A DNA stretch of 64,000 nucleotides from Aphrophora alni (GCA_963513935.1 OY740776.1:7780724-7844723); one strand, 5' to 3'. Counted from the stretch's first letter, positions 1 through 11,369 are shown. Notes: generated by a model not told the origin, from the sequence alone. Numbers and translations are program-made.

Positions 1-773
1 AAATTGTAAATCAAAGTTTTTTTTTCTTAAAATTTGTAAAAATGACAAAAGAATAATTGATTTATTTTAAAGTTGTTATTAGCCTGATCCACTTGTATTC
101 TTACAAAACTTAGCAATAACCCTTACAAGGAATACTCTCTGCACTAGGAACCAATTATTCATACCATTTTAACATGGCATGAGCAACAATCAACCAATCT
201 TCTTGATTTCAATGATTTACTTTAATAGATTTGTTATTCGTCATTGTGATGACTCTGAAAGCACAGGTGCTACTATGTTGCACATCATTTGCCACTTACA
301 ATATGGTAGTTACAGAAAGAATACAGTTCCATACAGTTTGATGTGTTTAAATCAGCCGTTACAGTAAATCACAATTTTTGGCATACTGACAAGACAAGTA
401 TACACATGCAGACAAGACAAGTATTCTTTAGTACAACAACTTAAAAAAAAAGTGAAAAATGTGGACATCAAGAAATTCCCAACTAGACCATGCAAATCGG
501 ATAATCTGGAGTGTCTAAAATAGTCATAATTGTGTAACCCTAAAAAGTCTAGTTCGAGGCAGTTCGGAACTAGGCATTCATAAAACAAATGTTCAGAACA
601 TGCTTTATAAACATTTTAGATTGTGTGGTTATAAAACCCAACTCAATATGAAATAAAACAATTAAATTGCCCTAAATTTACTGTGACAATGAATACAATA
701 AATGATAACAAAAATTACCTTAAACAATTTTTTTTTTCAGTAATAAATCAATAATATATTATCCTATTATACC
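1..773. other. AT-rich sequence without a recognisable gene
   Basis: Open frames on both strands are short and resemble nothing known to me. No convincing acceptor/donor pair encloses an open frame. It is flanked on the right by the TTAA-1 element. Confidence 0.5.
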
Positions 774-3208
774 TTAACCCTAGAACTGGCACAACTGGCG
801 CATGTTAAAGTTTTTGTTTTCTTAAAAAATCATAAAATATATTAATTTTATACAAAACCTAACTTATAAGACATCATTTTTCTCAGAAAGATGCATAGAA
901 TTCATCTATGTAAAAAAAAAAAAAAAAAAAAAAAATTGAAACGGTTTTGGATTAAGTATGTTACATGTCAAAAACGAAGTTATCATTTTTCAGGAGAAAC
1001 CTGTATATCCAAAATCAAAAGCTTACCACCTTTTTCTAAGATATACAAAAGTTTTGTGTAATATTTTTGAATTTATTTAGGGGAAAAAAATAATAAAATT
1101 TGTTACATTTAAAAAAAAAAGGTTTACGGAAATAGGGAATTTGGTCATTTTTTTTCTTCAAAAATTCAGTAAAAATAGTTATATATATATATATATCTTT
1201 TACACAACTTCTATATGTCATTATATTCAGAAAGATGCATAGAATTTAGCTGTGTAGTGAAAAAAATGATAGATGTAAAACAATTAGGGTTACTATGTAA
1301 AATATTCAAAAATCGGATCGTAGCGTAGGCAAGAATTTCACAGAAATGGTAATGTACACTATACTAAAATTTTTTTTTATTTATTGAAGTATTTCTAGAG
1401 ATTTGTAATTTATTTGTGGATAAAAGTTGCTAAAAAGAAAAATCAATTTTTAAAATTTTCATTGGACGTGGTACATTTTTACGTATAAAGTCAATATTGG
1501 CTAACTATTATCAAAAAATCACAAAAAAATATTATAATAATCAATAACCGAATTTTATTACATATGTTCTCACAAAGATACATAGAATTTATGTGTGTAA
1601 TGCAAAAACTTTTAGATTAAAAATTTTTAGAGTTATAAAGGTCATATATCAAAAAATCTGAAAGTAACGGAGGCAAATTCCACAGAAATAGATATATAAA
1701 CCAATAAAAAAATTTTTATAGATAGTCCTATATAATTTTATAAACATTTTGCATACATTTTGGTAAAAACATAATCAATTTATAAAATTTTAATTAGACA
1801 AAATTATTCTGATATATAAAACTAATGGAAACTTGCTAATATTGGTCACACCAGATATACCATAACCTTTCTCTATTTATAGATAGGCCTATATAAATTT
1901 ATAGACATTTTGCATATATTTTGGTAAAAACAATCAATTTATAAAATGTTCATTAGACAAAAATTATTTGTATTAGTAAACACAATGTGTTTTGCTACAA
2001 ATTGGCTATGAAGGAAAACCAATTTCCAACATAACCTCTATCTCTAGATAGCCTCAATATTTGATGTCTGACAATAACATTCACTCAGAACAATAAATTC
2101 TACAAACAATAATACTGATATTGTAATTTGTATACACAATTTATAATAAATAAATAAAACAAACCTTCATAATAAGATAAATATAATCCCAAATCAATAA
2201 CCGCTAGACAGCTCACGGCATTCATAAGTAATTTTTCTCACAAACTTATCTTTACAATATTCAATCCACAAGTTTGTAACATACACAAAATTAAAGATGA
2301 GAATCTCCTCTAAACAGCTGTGTGAAAAAAAAGACAAACTTCTATGACGTCAACATAGAAATATTCCATAATGTCTAGAAACTACGAGGCACAAAATCAG
2401 CCTGAAAATACAGTAGGACTCTTCGTAGAATGGATATAACTCATAAACTATACAACTTAGGATAATTTCGACTTCATAGTTCGAAAGAGAAAGAAAAATA
2501 CTATATAATATTTTCAACTTGTAACATTTGGACAAATATTACCATTTCATTAAATCATATGAACATAGAGGTTACAATTTCTAAAAAACATCGACATGAC
2601 AAACTGCGACAAACCTAGCGCAATGAATGCCTACTTGAGTCAAGTAGTGTTTTTCTACTGTTAGCAACAAAAAATTTTCTAACCTTGGTTATGATAGAAT
2701 GAAAAATTACCTTTACAATGATATATAATACATTTTGATAATAAAATATCTACTAGGAAAAAAGCTGAATTGGAAAAAATGTAATTTTTAGCGTGTAAAA
2801 ATTACTAAAATTCTTGATTTTGTTTAATTTTTATATAATAAAAACTATTTCACCTAGAAACATATGAAAACCACAGATTGGATGAGAAAGATGCGATCTA
2901 TGGAACAGTGTTATGTTCGATCTATTTGACAGAAATGTCAAATTAAGAATATTAGACAAACATTACGCATAAAAAATACGTGAACTTCAGCAATTTTTGG
3001 AATATTATTTATAACGTTTTGTGGTATTTTTTTGCATGATAATGTATCTACGGAATATTAGCTTTCCAACACTATTTTTTTTATTGTGATAGGTCGATCC
3101 TAAGTGGGCGAAATGTTGAATTGCAAAAAACGTGTTTTATAGGTGAAACATACCCAACTAGTTCGGGAGTGTGGGTCGATTTCGGATGTTTGCCAGTACG
3201 AGGGTTAA
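774..3208 (+). mobile_element. TTAA-1 non-autonomous element, copy A
   Basis: The element is bounded by TTAA at 774-777 and 3205-3208. Its 17-bp inverted ends (TTAACCCTAGAACTGGC on the left; TTAACCCTCGTACTGGC on the reverse complement of the right) differ at two bases. A TTAA target and ends starting CCCT are hallmarks of the piggyBac superfamily. There is no coding sequence. The left half consists of degenerate repeats of about 340 bp, each containing a block like CAGAAAGATGCATAGAATT (near 888, 1229, 1567). The right-hand ~190 bp (about 2968-3150) is the best conserved part among the three copies in this window (also 7206-8916 and 49439-54800). It is probably moved in trans by a piggyBac-type transposase; the source element is not visible. 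Confidence 0.85.
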
Positions 3209-3474
3209 TTAAGCCCTTGTTATTGAAATTAATAAAACATTGCTTCAAAATACACCATGTCCATAAAGTCCTGTTGGCGTTTCCCTGAGGAAACATTGTA
3301 GGTTTATGGAACATCTGTTATTTAATTGTATTCATAATTGTATAACTATTGTTGTGCAATTTAATCACATGGTACATTTTATCTGAAATATAAACACAAC
3401 CATGAAAAATAAAAGTTGTGTTTTATGGCTTGTATATTTCAATTCTGTAACTCTAGTGCAAACTAAGTGACAGT
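3209..3474. other. no gene seen
   Basis: Short AT-rich interval between the TTAA-1 copy and a transposase relic. Nothing recognisable. Confidence 0.4.
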
Positions 3475-3661
3475 GTGTGTTCTATAAAGAACTCCCACAT
3501 GAAATTAACATTTCTAGTAAAAATAAACTGGTTGTTTATTACACAAAAAAGTATTCAGATAGGCCGTTAGTCAGCAATGAAACTGTTAAAAAAACACAGA
3601 AAATCTTTTTTTTAAGGTGTCCAAAAAAATCTCTTACAAAAAGAGCTCAAGAACTAAATGT
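3475..3661 (+). pseudogene. N-terminal part of an insect Tc1/mariner-type transposase relic, left half
   Basis: The frame reads ...KKYSDRPLVSNETVKKTQKI... then PKKSLTKRAQELNV. This matches the linker and second helix-turn-helix of the insect transposases that carry a DUF4817-type N-terminus (usual pattern: S-G-R-P-x-V-S-x-E-x-V, then S-P-x-K-S-x-x-x-A-S-x-E-L). The match stops exactly at the TTAA where a piggyBac element has inserted, and resumes at 6680. The relic therefore predates the piggyBac. No intact start is visible. Confidence 0.6.
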
Positions 3662-3680
3662 TTAACCCTTTGAACCCCAG

Positions 3681-3784
3681 GTGACGATATATCGTCACCG
3701 ATGAATTATGCGAAAAACCCCAGGGTGACGATATATCGTCACCATAGATTGTGCGAGAAACCCCAGGTGACGATATATCGTCAC
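3681..3784. repeat. three copies of an 18-bp perfect palindrome at the piggyBac left end
   Basis: GTGACGATATATCGTCAC is its own reverse complement and occurs at 3681-3698, 3725-3742 and 3767-3784. Each copy sits in a slightly diverged 42-44 bp direct repeat that also contains CCCCAG before it. Such subterminal repeats are plausible transposase-binding sites; that role is inference. Confidence 0.9.
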
Positions 3785-4150
3785 CGTAGGTATAGTGTTT
3801 TTAAAAATGTATAAATAAATATTTCACAACTAGCAGCGATTGTATTATGAAGTATATATTATTTCGATTAAATTATTAACAATTTTAAATATTTTCATGT
3901 TTGCTAAACATATTTTAACAAACTAGAAACATTGCTTACTCTATGGGATTATTTGACAGCTCTGTGCACGCTCAGCTGTTTGTACTGTGAATGCAGTAGC
4001 TTACTCGTGTTTATTCCTGTGGTGTTGTCTAACAAGGTTATCTTTCCTCGTGTTTATTTTATTGTGAGTTTTGTTTTTTGCGAGTGGTAATATTTGTTAT
4101 TGGGATAGTTTTGTTAATTTTAATTACAATAGGACTTATTGTGTATAAAA

Positions 4151-6041
4151 ATGGACGACGAAAATATGATTAATCATCCAAGTGAAGTAGATAGACAATT
4201 GGACAACTCTGAACTTTCAGACATGACTGGTCAGAACTTTCGGATATTTTTGGCAGTGATGATAGTGATATGGACCCAACATATAGCCCAGAAAACGTTT
4301 CTTCCACTCTTGGTTGTAATTTATTTACTAACAGGGACTTCATAATTGATCAGCCTTCTTCTTCAACACAAGCAAGCTCTAGGCCTACTCCATCAAAAAA
4401 ACCTCGACTTCAGGATCATTTTCGTAGACAGGTATTGAGTGACAGTTCTGAATTTTTTCTTCTGCAGAGGAAGAGGAAGATAATGAAATTTGGGAAGGTG
4501 TAAATGAAGTTGAATCCCAAAATTTCACGCACTCATTTGATTTTCATGAGTTACCTGGGCCTACACACTGCCCACCCAATGCAACAAAACCTATTGATTT
4601 TTTCAATCTTTTTTTTTACAGAGACGTTGATCAAAATGTTTGTTTTAGAAACTAATAGATATGCAAACCAAACAGTTAGGTCAAAGGGTAGCAATTCTTC
4701 CCCTAACAGTTTCATGCGTTCTTGGTTTCCAGTTTCCATCAGTGAGATTAAAATGTTTATAGCCGTTGTTTTGAATATGGGGCTTATTCGTAAGCCTTCT
4801 ATAAAGTCATACTGGTCCACTAGTAAATCACAGTCAACACCTTGGTTTGGACAAATGTTTACAAGGAATAGATTTGAGGCCCTGCTTAGTTTTTTTCATA
4901 TTGTAAACAATGAAACTCTACCGAAAACAGGAGAACCTGACTACAACCTTTCTCAAAAATTCCAAGTAATCATTGATCATTGTAACAGATTGTTTAGATA
5001 CTATTACACAGGCCATCAACAGCTTTCAGTTGATGAGTCAATCATTGGCACAAAAAGTCAAACACAATTAATGCAATACATGCCAAACAAGCACCACCAT
5101 CGGTGGGGTATCAAGTTATGGGTACTCTGCGATTCGATTTCTAATTATTGTCTCAGTTTGTGTTGCTATAAGGGGAAAAATAATAGTGAAGATCGAGAAA
5201 AAATTACTGAACATGGACTTGGTGATACAGTTGTGAACAATCTTCTTTTGGCTTCTAATTATCTAAGTAAAGGATATCATATTTTTACAGACAATTTTTT
5301 TACAAGTGTTAAATTATTAACAAATTTATATGCTAATAGATAATTTTTTACAGGAACTGTTAGGAAAAATAGAAAATCCCTTCCAGATGATGTATCAAAG
5401 CAGCTGAATGTAGGACAAAAAAAATATTGGAAAAAACAAAAAGTAGTGGCATTATCTTATAGAGAAAAGAAAAGTCAGAAGAAACCTGTTGTCTTACTAA
5501 CGTCAAAACCAGAAATAAAAGATGCCGAGAAAACCAAAAGAAGACATGGTAGAACAACTACAGAAACAAAACCAGCAACCATTATTGAATACAATAAATA
5601 TATGGGGGGCATTGACAGTAGTGATATGATGCTCTACTGTTATCTTGACGAACGCAGAACGGTTAAATATTGGAAGAAGGTATGTTTTAACTTATTTGCA
5701 AGGATGGTTTTAAATGCATACATAACTTACAAAGAATCATTAGGAAAACAAGGAAAAAAAACATTGTCTAGATATCTTTTTTGTGTTTCTATTATTGATG
5801 ATATTTCAGAAGAATGGATAGCTTATAAACAACTTGACGTTGGTGGTAGTGGGGACAATACTAACAGCAAGAAAATTGGTCTAGAAAAGTTAGAGGGAAG
5901 AAAGGAAAAACTTGCTGGGTGTGTAGTAAAAAAGGAAGTGACTTTAAAAAGGGGAGAAAAAGATCTAGAACTGTTTGTATTAGGTGTAAGGAAGGATGTC
6001 ATCCACAATGTTTAGTGAAACATGTCTGTAATAAGGCCTAG
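4151..6041 (+). pseudogene. piggyBac-type transposase, disabled
   Basis: Homology can be followed from an acidic N-terminus (ATG at 4151) through the DDE core to a cysteine-rich C-terminus. The three catalytic aspartates are recognisable: in SVDESIIGTK (about 5030), FTDNFFTS (about 5290) and MGGIDSSDMM (about 5610). The intact family protein is about 550-600 residues. Breaks: a frame change near 4260; another near 4470 leading into an acidic stretch; a return near 4605 at a run of T; an in-frame TAA at 5341-5343 after YANR; and a frame change near 5860. The last puts the zinc-binding tail (CWVC ... CIRC ... CHPQC ... HVC, ending at 6041) out of frame. Multiple independent lesions indicate an old copy. 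Confidence 0.9.
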
Positions 6042-6679
6042 TAGGCCTACACATTTATCATTTTTTTTAAAGTTAACTTTTAGTTTAGATATAAGTGAAA
6101 ATTTAAATTTCTGTGTTTATATCAAAAGACAAAATATATTATTGGATCCCACAATATAAATTTGGTGAGTACTTAATTTTTCCTTAGTTATTTATTTGGT
6201 TGGTAAGGTATATCTCATTTTACATGATTTTTCACATGTAGCATAAAATTATTTAAAAGGTTATTACATGTTTGATATTTGTTTTAGAAAGCCAAAATTT
6301 TTTTTATGTACAGAAAAATATATTTAGAATGAAATGATATAGCTTCCCATGTATAAATTTGTCTTCCTTTTTTTTGTAAAAAATTCCAAAAATCGTTTTT
6401 ATGTTATTTTATTATTATTATTATTATTATGTAGCAGGTATGGGTTAAATTTTTTTTAATAATTATAAAACCTTTTTTATAGTGTAATTAATTTTATTCC
6501 TAACATTTTAAGACCTCACTCATAACAATAGCACACATATTAACAAAGTTATGAATTTTTTACCAAAACTCTGTAAAACGCCTCTTAAGGCTCTGGTATT
6601 TTTCGACAGTTTTGTGGTGGTGATGTGTTTGTACAGATTTTGCAATTCCAATTTTTTGGTCCGGGGTTAAAAGGGTTAA

Positions 6680-6870
6680 ACAACAACCAGTAAAAAAAAC
6701 GAGCCAGGTTTACACGCTATAGATTTCACTTAGAGAATGCTTTGCAGCCAGATGATAACTTTAGAAGGTATGACTTTGCTGAATACATTTTTGATCAAAT
6801 TGAAGCTGAAAAAAATTGCCTGAACTGAGTTATACTTAGTGATAATACCAGTTTCCATACTTTAGGACAT
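6680..6870 (+). pseudogene. Tc1/mariner-type transposase relic, right half of the one split by piggyBac
   Basis: After the right-hand TTAA the frame reads ARFTRYRFHLENALQPDDNF, then RRYDFAEYIFDQIEAE, then a stop and VILSDNTSFHTLG. In this insect family the region between the helix-turn-helix and the first catalytic Asp typically reads PYxLxxxQALxPDDxxxRxxF ... IIFSDEATFHVSG. Here Asp-Glu has become Asp-Asn. It continues the relic that ends at 3661. Confidence 0.6.
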
Positions 6871-6899
6871 ATACATTACCATGTTTGAATTTGGGTAAA

Positions 6900-7205
6900 C
6901 GTCATGCCTCATTGGTTTACATTGAGGCAATTAGGCTGATGTTCAAAAACTTCCCTCTTAAACTGCTGAAGCAAGTTCGTCATCAATGCAACAGCATGGG
7001 GACATGCATTATCATGAAGAAGCACAATATTGCTTGACAACAATCCACACCGTTTAATGTGTAGTCGGTGAAGGGTTTGACAGTAGGCTACTGAATGTAT
7101 GGTCTTACATATAGGCATGTAGTCAATGAGTACGACACCCTTTCGACCCCAAAACACTGTAGTCATAACCTTCTTGGTGCTCAGAATTTGTTTGTTTGTT
7201 ATACA
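6900..7205 (-). pseudogene. mariner transposase fragment
   Basis: The minus strand encodes KVMTTVFWGRKGVVLIDYMP, then AYCQTLHRLHIKRCGLLSSN, then IVLLHDNACPHAVALMTNLL and FKREVFEH. This is the central catalytic region of mariner (DD34D) transposases; the second Asp is in LLHDNACPH. The first and third catalytic regions are absent. The fragment is cut at 7205 by TTAA-1 copy B, so the N-terminal side was lost or displaced. Confidence 0.8.
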
Positions 7206-8916
7206 ATAACCCTCCATCTGGCGCATGTTAATTTGTCTTAAAAATTCTTCGTTCGTTTAAAAATTAATAAAATATATTATTTCTACACAAAACCTAACTT
7301 ATAAGATATCATTTTTCTCAGAAAGATGCATAGAATTCATATATGTAATAAAAAAAAATTTTTTTTTGAAACGGTTTTGGAGTAAGTATGTTAGATGTCA
7401 AAAATGACTAACTTTTTTTCAGAAAAATCTGTATCACCCAAAATCAATAGCTTAACTACCTATTTCTAAGATATACACAATTTTTGTGTATTATTTGTGA
7501 ATATATTTAGGAAAAAATATATATAAATTTGTTACATTTTAAAAATGTAAAAAAATATTTTATGTAAAAACTGAATTTTCTCTTTATTTTTTCCAAAAAA
7601 ACATTAAAAATAGTAAAATATATTTTATACAGAACTTCTATATATCATTATGTCCAGAAAGGTGCATAGAATGTAGGTGTGTAGTGAAAAAAAAAAAGTT
7701 AGATGTATCAAATTTGGAGTTTTTTGGTCAAATACCAAAAAATCTAAGAGTAACGGAGCAGAAATTTCACAGAAATGGTGATCAAAAACATACTAATACA
7801 TTTTTTGCAATTTTTTCAACCATTACTTGAGATTTCTAATATATTTGTGAATATATTTAGGGGAAAAAAATAATAATATGTTACATTTTCTAAATAAAAA
7901 TGACGATTTTTCAAAAATTGGTATTCTGACGCTTGAAGGTTAGGGTGACACGTCAACCTTTTAGGCATAATTAGTAACTTTCTAAAGCTAGGCCTAAAAC
8001 AAAAGCGTTAGATTTTACTAATACAATATACTTTACAAAGAATAACACACATATTCACTTATATAATCATATAAAACACTAAATATAAGAAAATATGCAT
8101 ATAGCCTAAACTTACCATTTTTATTTATAGGTTATTCCATATACACACTTGAAATTCACTCAAAAACAAACTTTAGAAATAAAAACACATAGGCTATATT
8201 GTAACTTGTATACACAATTTATATACAATTTGTATACACAAACCTTCAAAATAACAAAAATCTAATCCCAAAACCAATATGTGCCAAGCCAAATATTATA
8301 GTTTTCACATCAGACATTTGCTTAATTTGCCACGTTTGGACTTCAAAACAACAAATTCTTAGTAAGCAATTGCCTGTATCAAGTGGCACCAACTTATAGA
8401 ATAGAATTTCCCCTACAACATAGTGTAAAGAAAAATAATTTTAAAAACAGAGAGAAATGAATTTCATCTTTTCGTAAAGCGCATCGAATGCCAAATGAAT
8501 TTCGTGTCGTCAGGTTTGTTCTCTGCTCAACTAGGAATATCTCTGGATCTGTTAGACGCAGAATAATTTGTAATCTACGGTTAGAAAGAGAAACATGTGA
8601 TCTATATAACAGTGTTTTAGTTGACTTATTGACAGATAAATAGAGATGTAATCGTATCAGGAAAATGGAGCTGCGTTATACGAAAAGGCCAGAGTTGAAA
8701 TTTACGATTTTACGCTACAAAAATAGGTGAACTTCACCAATTTTTGGAATATTATTTATAACGTTTTGTGGTATTTTTTTTTTGCATGATATGCATCTAC
8801 GGAACATTAGCTTTCCAACGGTATTTTATTTATTGCGATGAGACAATTTTAAGTTGACGTAACGTTGAATGGCAAAATACGTGTTTTTTAGTTGGTGAAG
8901 TGAGGTCGAGGGTTAA
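7206..8916 (+). mobile_element. TTAA-1 non-autonomous element, copy B (short)
   Basis: The left end reads ATAACCCTCCATCTGGCGC (TTAA mutated to ATAA). The right end is ...GAGGGTTAA at 8908-8916. The body repeats the copy A motifs at 7319 and 7660 (341 bp apart). The conserved 3' block lies at about 8705-8890, containing TGGAATATTATTTATAACGT. It is about 0.7 kb shorter than copy A because an internal part is missing. It interrupts a mariner fragment. Confidence 0.8.
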
Positions 8917-9333
8917 GGAATACTTAATATACTTAAGTCAATTTTTGTATTATTTACGACAGAGACAAAAACTTTAATCAACTTTTGAAAAATGTTAGCA
9001 TTTGAAAAAAAGAAAATATATAAATAAAAAGTTACATTAATCAATAGTAGGTATAGGTGTCATAACTATTCCATAACAGACTTAAGTTTGTTTCAGGTCT
9101 TATATTTCAATAAAGAAGTGAAAATTTGTAAAATTTTACCAGTAGAAATAGTAGGGGGTAAAAATTCCACGAGGGTAAATATTTCACAGTATACCACAAC
9201 ATATATGCTAAGATAAAAATAGTAAGAATTACTTGTAATGAAATTTAATAAGACTAAGTATAATGTGTGGTTATTTATTTATATATGCATATGCATTAAA
9301 AAAAGTTAAGTTAAAATGTACGGACAAACTTAC
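8917..9333. other. intergenic or intronic sequence, nothing recognised
   Basis: AT-rich; no long open frame. It would be intron if the small exon at 9334-9358 belongs to the minus-strand gene. Confidence 0.4.
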
Positions 9334-9358
9334 CACTGGTAATTTCTTCATTGATATC
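9334..9358 (-). CDS. candidate 25-bp coding exon
   Basis: On the minus strand a long pyrimidine tract ending TTTTGTTTTAG precedes GATATCAATGAAGAAATTAC (and five more bases), followed by GTAAGTTTG. Both splice sites are very good. Read from phase 0 it gives DINEEITS plus one base. That is the phase left by the exon at 17139-17252, whose gene lies upstream on the same strand, so it may be that gene's next exon (7.8 kb intron). No transcript evidence is available, and exons this short occur by chance. Confidence 0.35.
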
Positions 9359-9654
9359 CTAAAACAAAAACAAATAAATTGAATGCTTAACCACGTATTT
9401 TGTTATAAACATTAGAATAAATTTAGCCTATGAGATTTATTCTAAGTAACATGTTTCATTCACAGGTCAATAGAATTTCGTGTTCAATAGTTTCAAATAA
9501 CAAAAAATACCATAGAAGAGTAATACTCAGAGAAATTTTTTTAGATTAAAACATAGATAGACATTCATTTTTCCAGTATCCAAGTCACTAATATATATAT
9601 AATAAAGTACTATACCTTAATTTTCCGTCAGTGAACTTCTTTTTCTTTAATCTT

Positions 9655-9686
9655 GACGCGTTTCGAGATTTTTATCCCATCATCAG
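9655..9686 (-). ncRNA. hammerhead ribozyme-like core in the Penelope-like 3' tail, left arm
   Basis: The minus strand reads CTGATGA, a 5-bp stem (GGGAT with ATCTC, one G-T wobble, A-rich loop), then GAAAC and a GTC six bases on. This is the order and spacing of a minimal type I hammerhead with a very short stem III, as known from Penelope-like elements. The stem I match outside the core is weak. Self-cleavage is inferred. Confidence 0.65.
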
Positions 9687-9840
9687 AAATTCCCTCTATG
9701 GATGGAGGTCGTCAAAACGTTAAGTACACAAACACATACACATAACACACGACACATTAAAAAAACACAGTCTGTAGATGCGCATCCTACGGCTCCCGGA
9801 TATGCACTGGTTGTCCGTTGTGAAACAACACACAAAAACT

Positions 9841-10461
9841 ATAATATGCCTCGGACGTTCTGAATTATTATTGCTGCGTCATACAGGATATTCGAATCAA
9901 AGTTCAGATGGTCGTTCAATAATCGGTGTTCATTATTTGAATTTAATATTTTAAAGGCCTTGTAGATTTCATATTCTTCTACGGCATTCATAAATTTGCT
10001 TTTACTGCAAATCCTAATACGTTTTAAATTGCTGTCAAAGTCCGAGTAGCTATGGTCTTCGTCAACTAAATGACACGCATAGTTGGATTTGTTGCCTGAT
10101 ATAGTCTTTTTAGGCAGGTGTTCTTTAAAACGAACCTTGAAAGCTCTTCCCGGTGGCCTATATAGAACTTGTCACAGCTATCACACGTTAGTTTATAGAC
10201 ACCTGTTTGGGCTTCTAATGGCTTATGTTTAAGGGGTTGGAGTAGTTTTTTAATGTCATTATTGGTGCGGAAGGCGTATTGATTTTTTTGAAAGTGGAGG
10301 TTATTATCTTAGGAAGAATGCTGCCATATTCTGTGGAAACAAATATAGATTTAGCTTTGTCTTTCGGTGGTCTTTTGGATTTATTGATGTGATTTGCGAG
10401 CAGCTTATCAATCATAGAAGCTTTGTAACCATTTCTTGTGGCGATATGTTTAATTATATTT
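9841..10461 (-). pseudogene. Penelope-like GIY-YIG endonuclease fragment, left arm
   Basis: The minus strand encodes IKHIATRNGYKASMIDKLL, then STEYGSILPKIITSTFKK, then in another frame TGVYKLTCDSCDKFYIG, and finally the conserved C-terminal part around NLKPIRICSKSKFMNAVEEY. A frame break follows KINTP, and one or more bases are missing after FYIG, where family members have QTGRAF. The reverse transcriptase is entirely absent. Mirror image of 10506-11127. Confidence 0.85.
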
Positions 10462-10505
10462 ATTATAATATAATAATAATATATTTAAATATATTATATT
10501 TAGAA

Positions 10506-11127
10506 CTAAATATAATTAAACATATCGCCACAAGAAATGGTTACAAAGCTTCTATGATTGATAAGCTGCTCGCAAATCACATCAATAAATCCAAAAGACC
10601 ACCGAAAGACAAAGCTAAATCTATATTTGTTTCCACAGAATATGGCAGCATTCTTCCTAAGATAATAACCTCCACTTTCAAAAAAATCAATACGCCTTCC
10701 GCACCAATAATGACATTAAAAAACTACTCCAACCCCTTAAACATAAGCCATTAGAAGCCCAAACAGGTGTCTATAAACTAACGTGTGATAGCTGTGACAA
10801 GTTCTATATAGGCCACCGGGAAGAGCTTTCAAGGTTCGTTTTAAAGAACACCTGCCTAAAAAGACTATATCAGGCAACAAATCCAACTATGCGCATCATT
10901 TAGTTGACGAAGACCATAGCTACTTGGATTTTGACAGCAATTTAAAACCTATTAGGATTTGCAGTAAAAGCAAATTTATGAATGCCGTAGAAGAATATGA
11001 AATCTACAAGGCCTTTAAAATATTAAATTCAAATAATGAACACCGATTATTGAACGACCAACTGAACTTTGATTCGAATATCCTGTATGACGCAGCAATA
11101 ATAATTCAGAACGCCCGAGGCATATAA
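10506..11127 (+). pseudogene. Penelope-like GIY-YIG endonuclease fragment, right arm
   Basis: Same content as the left arm on the opposite strand. GVYKLTCDSCDKFYIG at about 10768-10815 carries the GIY-YIG signature of Penelope endonucleases and a CxxC pair. The frame shifts after FYIG, and the C-terminal segment (10924-11127, ending NARGI) is open. It shares the left arm's frame breaks, so those mutations predate the inverted duplication. Confidence 0.85.
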
Positions 11128-11280
11128 TAGTTTTTGTGTGTTATTTAACAACGGACAACCAGTGCATATCCGGGAGCCGTAGGATGCGCATCTACAGACT
11201 GTTTTTTAAATGTGTCGTGTGTTATGTGTATGTGTTTGTGTATTTAACGTTTTGACGACCTCCATCCATAGAGGGAATTT

Positions 11281-11312
11281 CTGATGATGGGATAAAAATC
11301 TTGAAACGCGTC
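11281..11312 (+). ncRNA. hammerhead ribozyme-like core, right arm
   Basis: CTGATGA at 11281-11287, stem GGGAT with ATCTT (the C-to-T change still pairs as a wobble), GAAAC at 11303-11307 and GTC at 11310-11312. The core nucleotides are unchanged relative to the left arm. Confidence 0.65.
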
Positions 11313-11369
11313 AAGATTAAAGAAAAAGAAGTTCACTGACAGAAAATTAAGGTATAGTACTTTATTATA

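Larger units (their letters stand above)
3662..6679 (+). mobile_element. piggyBac-like DNA transposon, decayed
   Basis: TTAA occurs at 3662-3665 and 6676-6679. The inner ends are inverted: CCCTTTGAACCCCAGG on the left and CCCTTTTAACCCCGG on the reverse complement of the right. Length is about 3.0 kb, normal for a piggyBac with one transposase gene. The transposase frame (4151-6041) is broken several times, so this copy is dead. It interrupts an older transposase relic whose halves flank it. Its left end carries three 18-bp palindromes, described separately; none is present at the right end. Confidence 0.9.
9597..11369. mobile_element. inverted dimer of a 5'-truncated Penelope-like element
   Basis: The left arm (9597-10461, minus-sense) and right arm (10506-11369, plus-sense) are almost identical reverse complements over about 865 bp. 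They are separated by about 44 bp of AT-rich, nearly palindromic sequence. Each arm holds the end of a Penelope-like ORF (GIY-YIG endonuclease) and a 3' tail with a hammerhead motif. Both arms are truncated at the same base, at the IKHIATRNG codons. This favours duplication of one truncated copy over two independent insertions. The few substitutions suggest it is fairly young. Confidence 0.9.

Noticed and set aside
352..588. 78-codon minus-strand open frame
   Set aside because: No recognisable motif or splice context; Cys/Leu-rich text is typical of AT-rich antisense noise.
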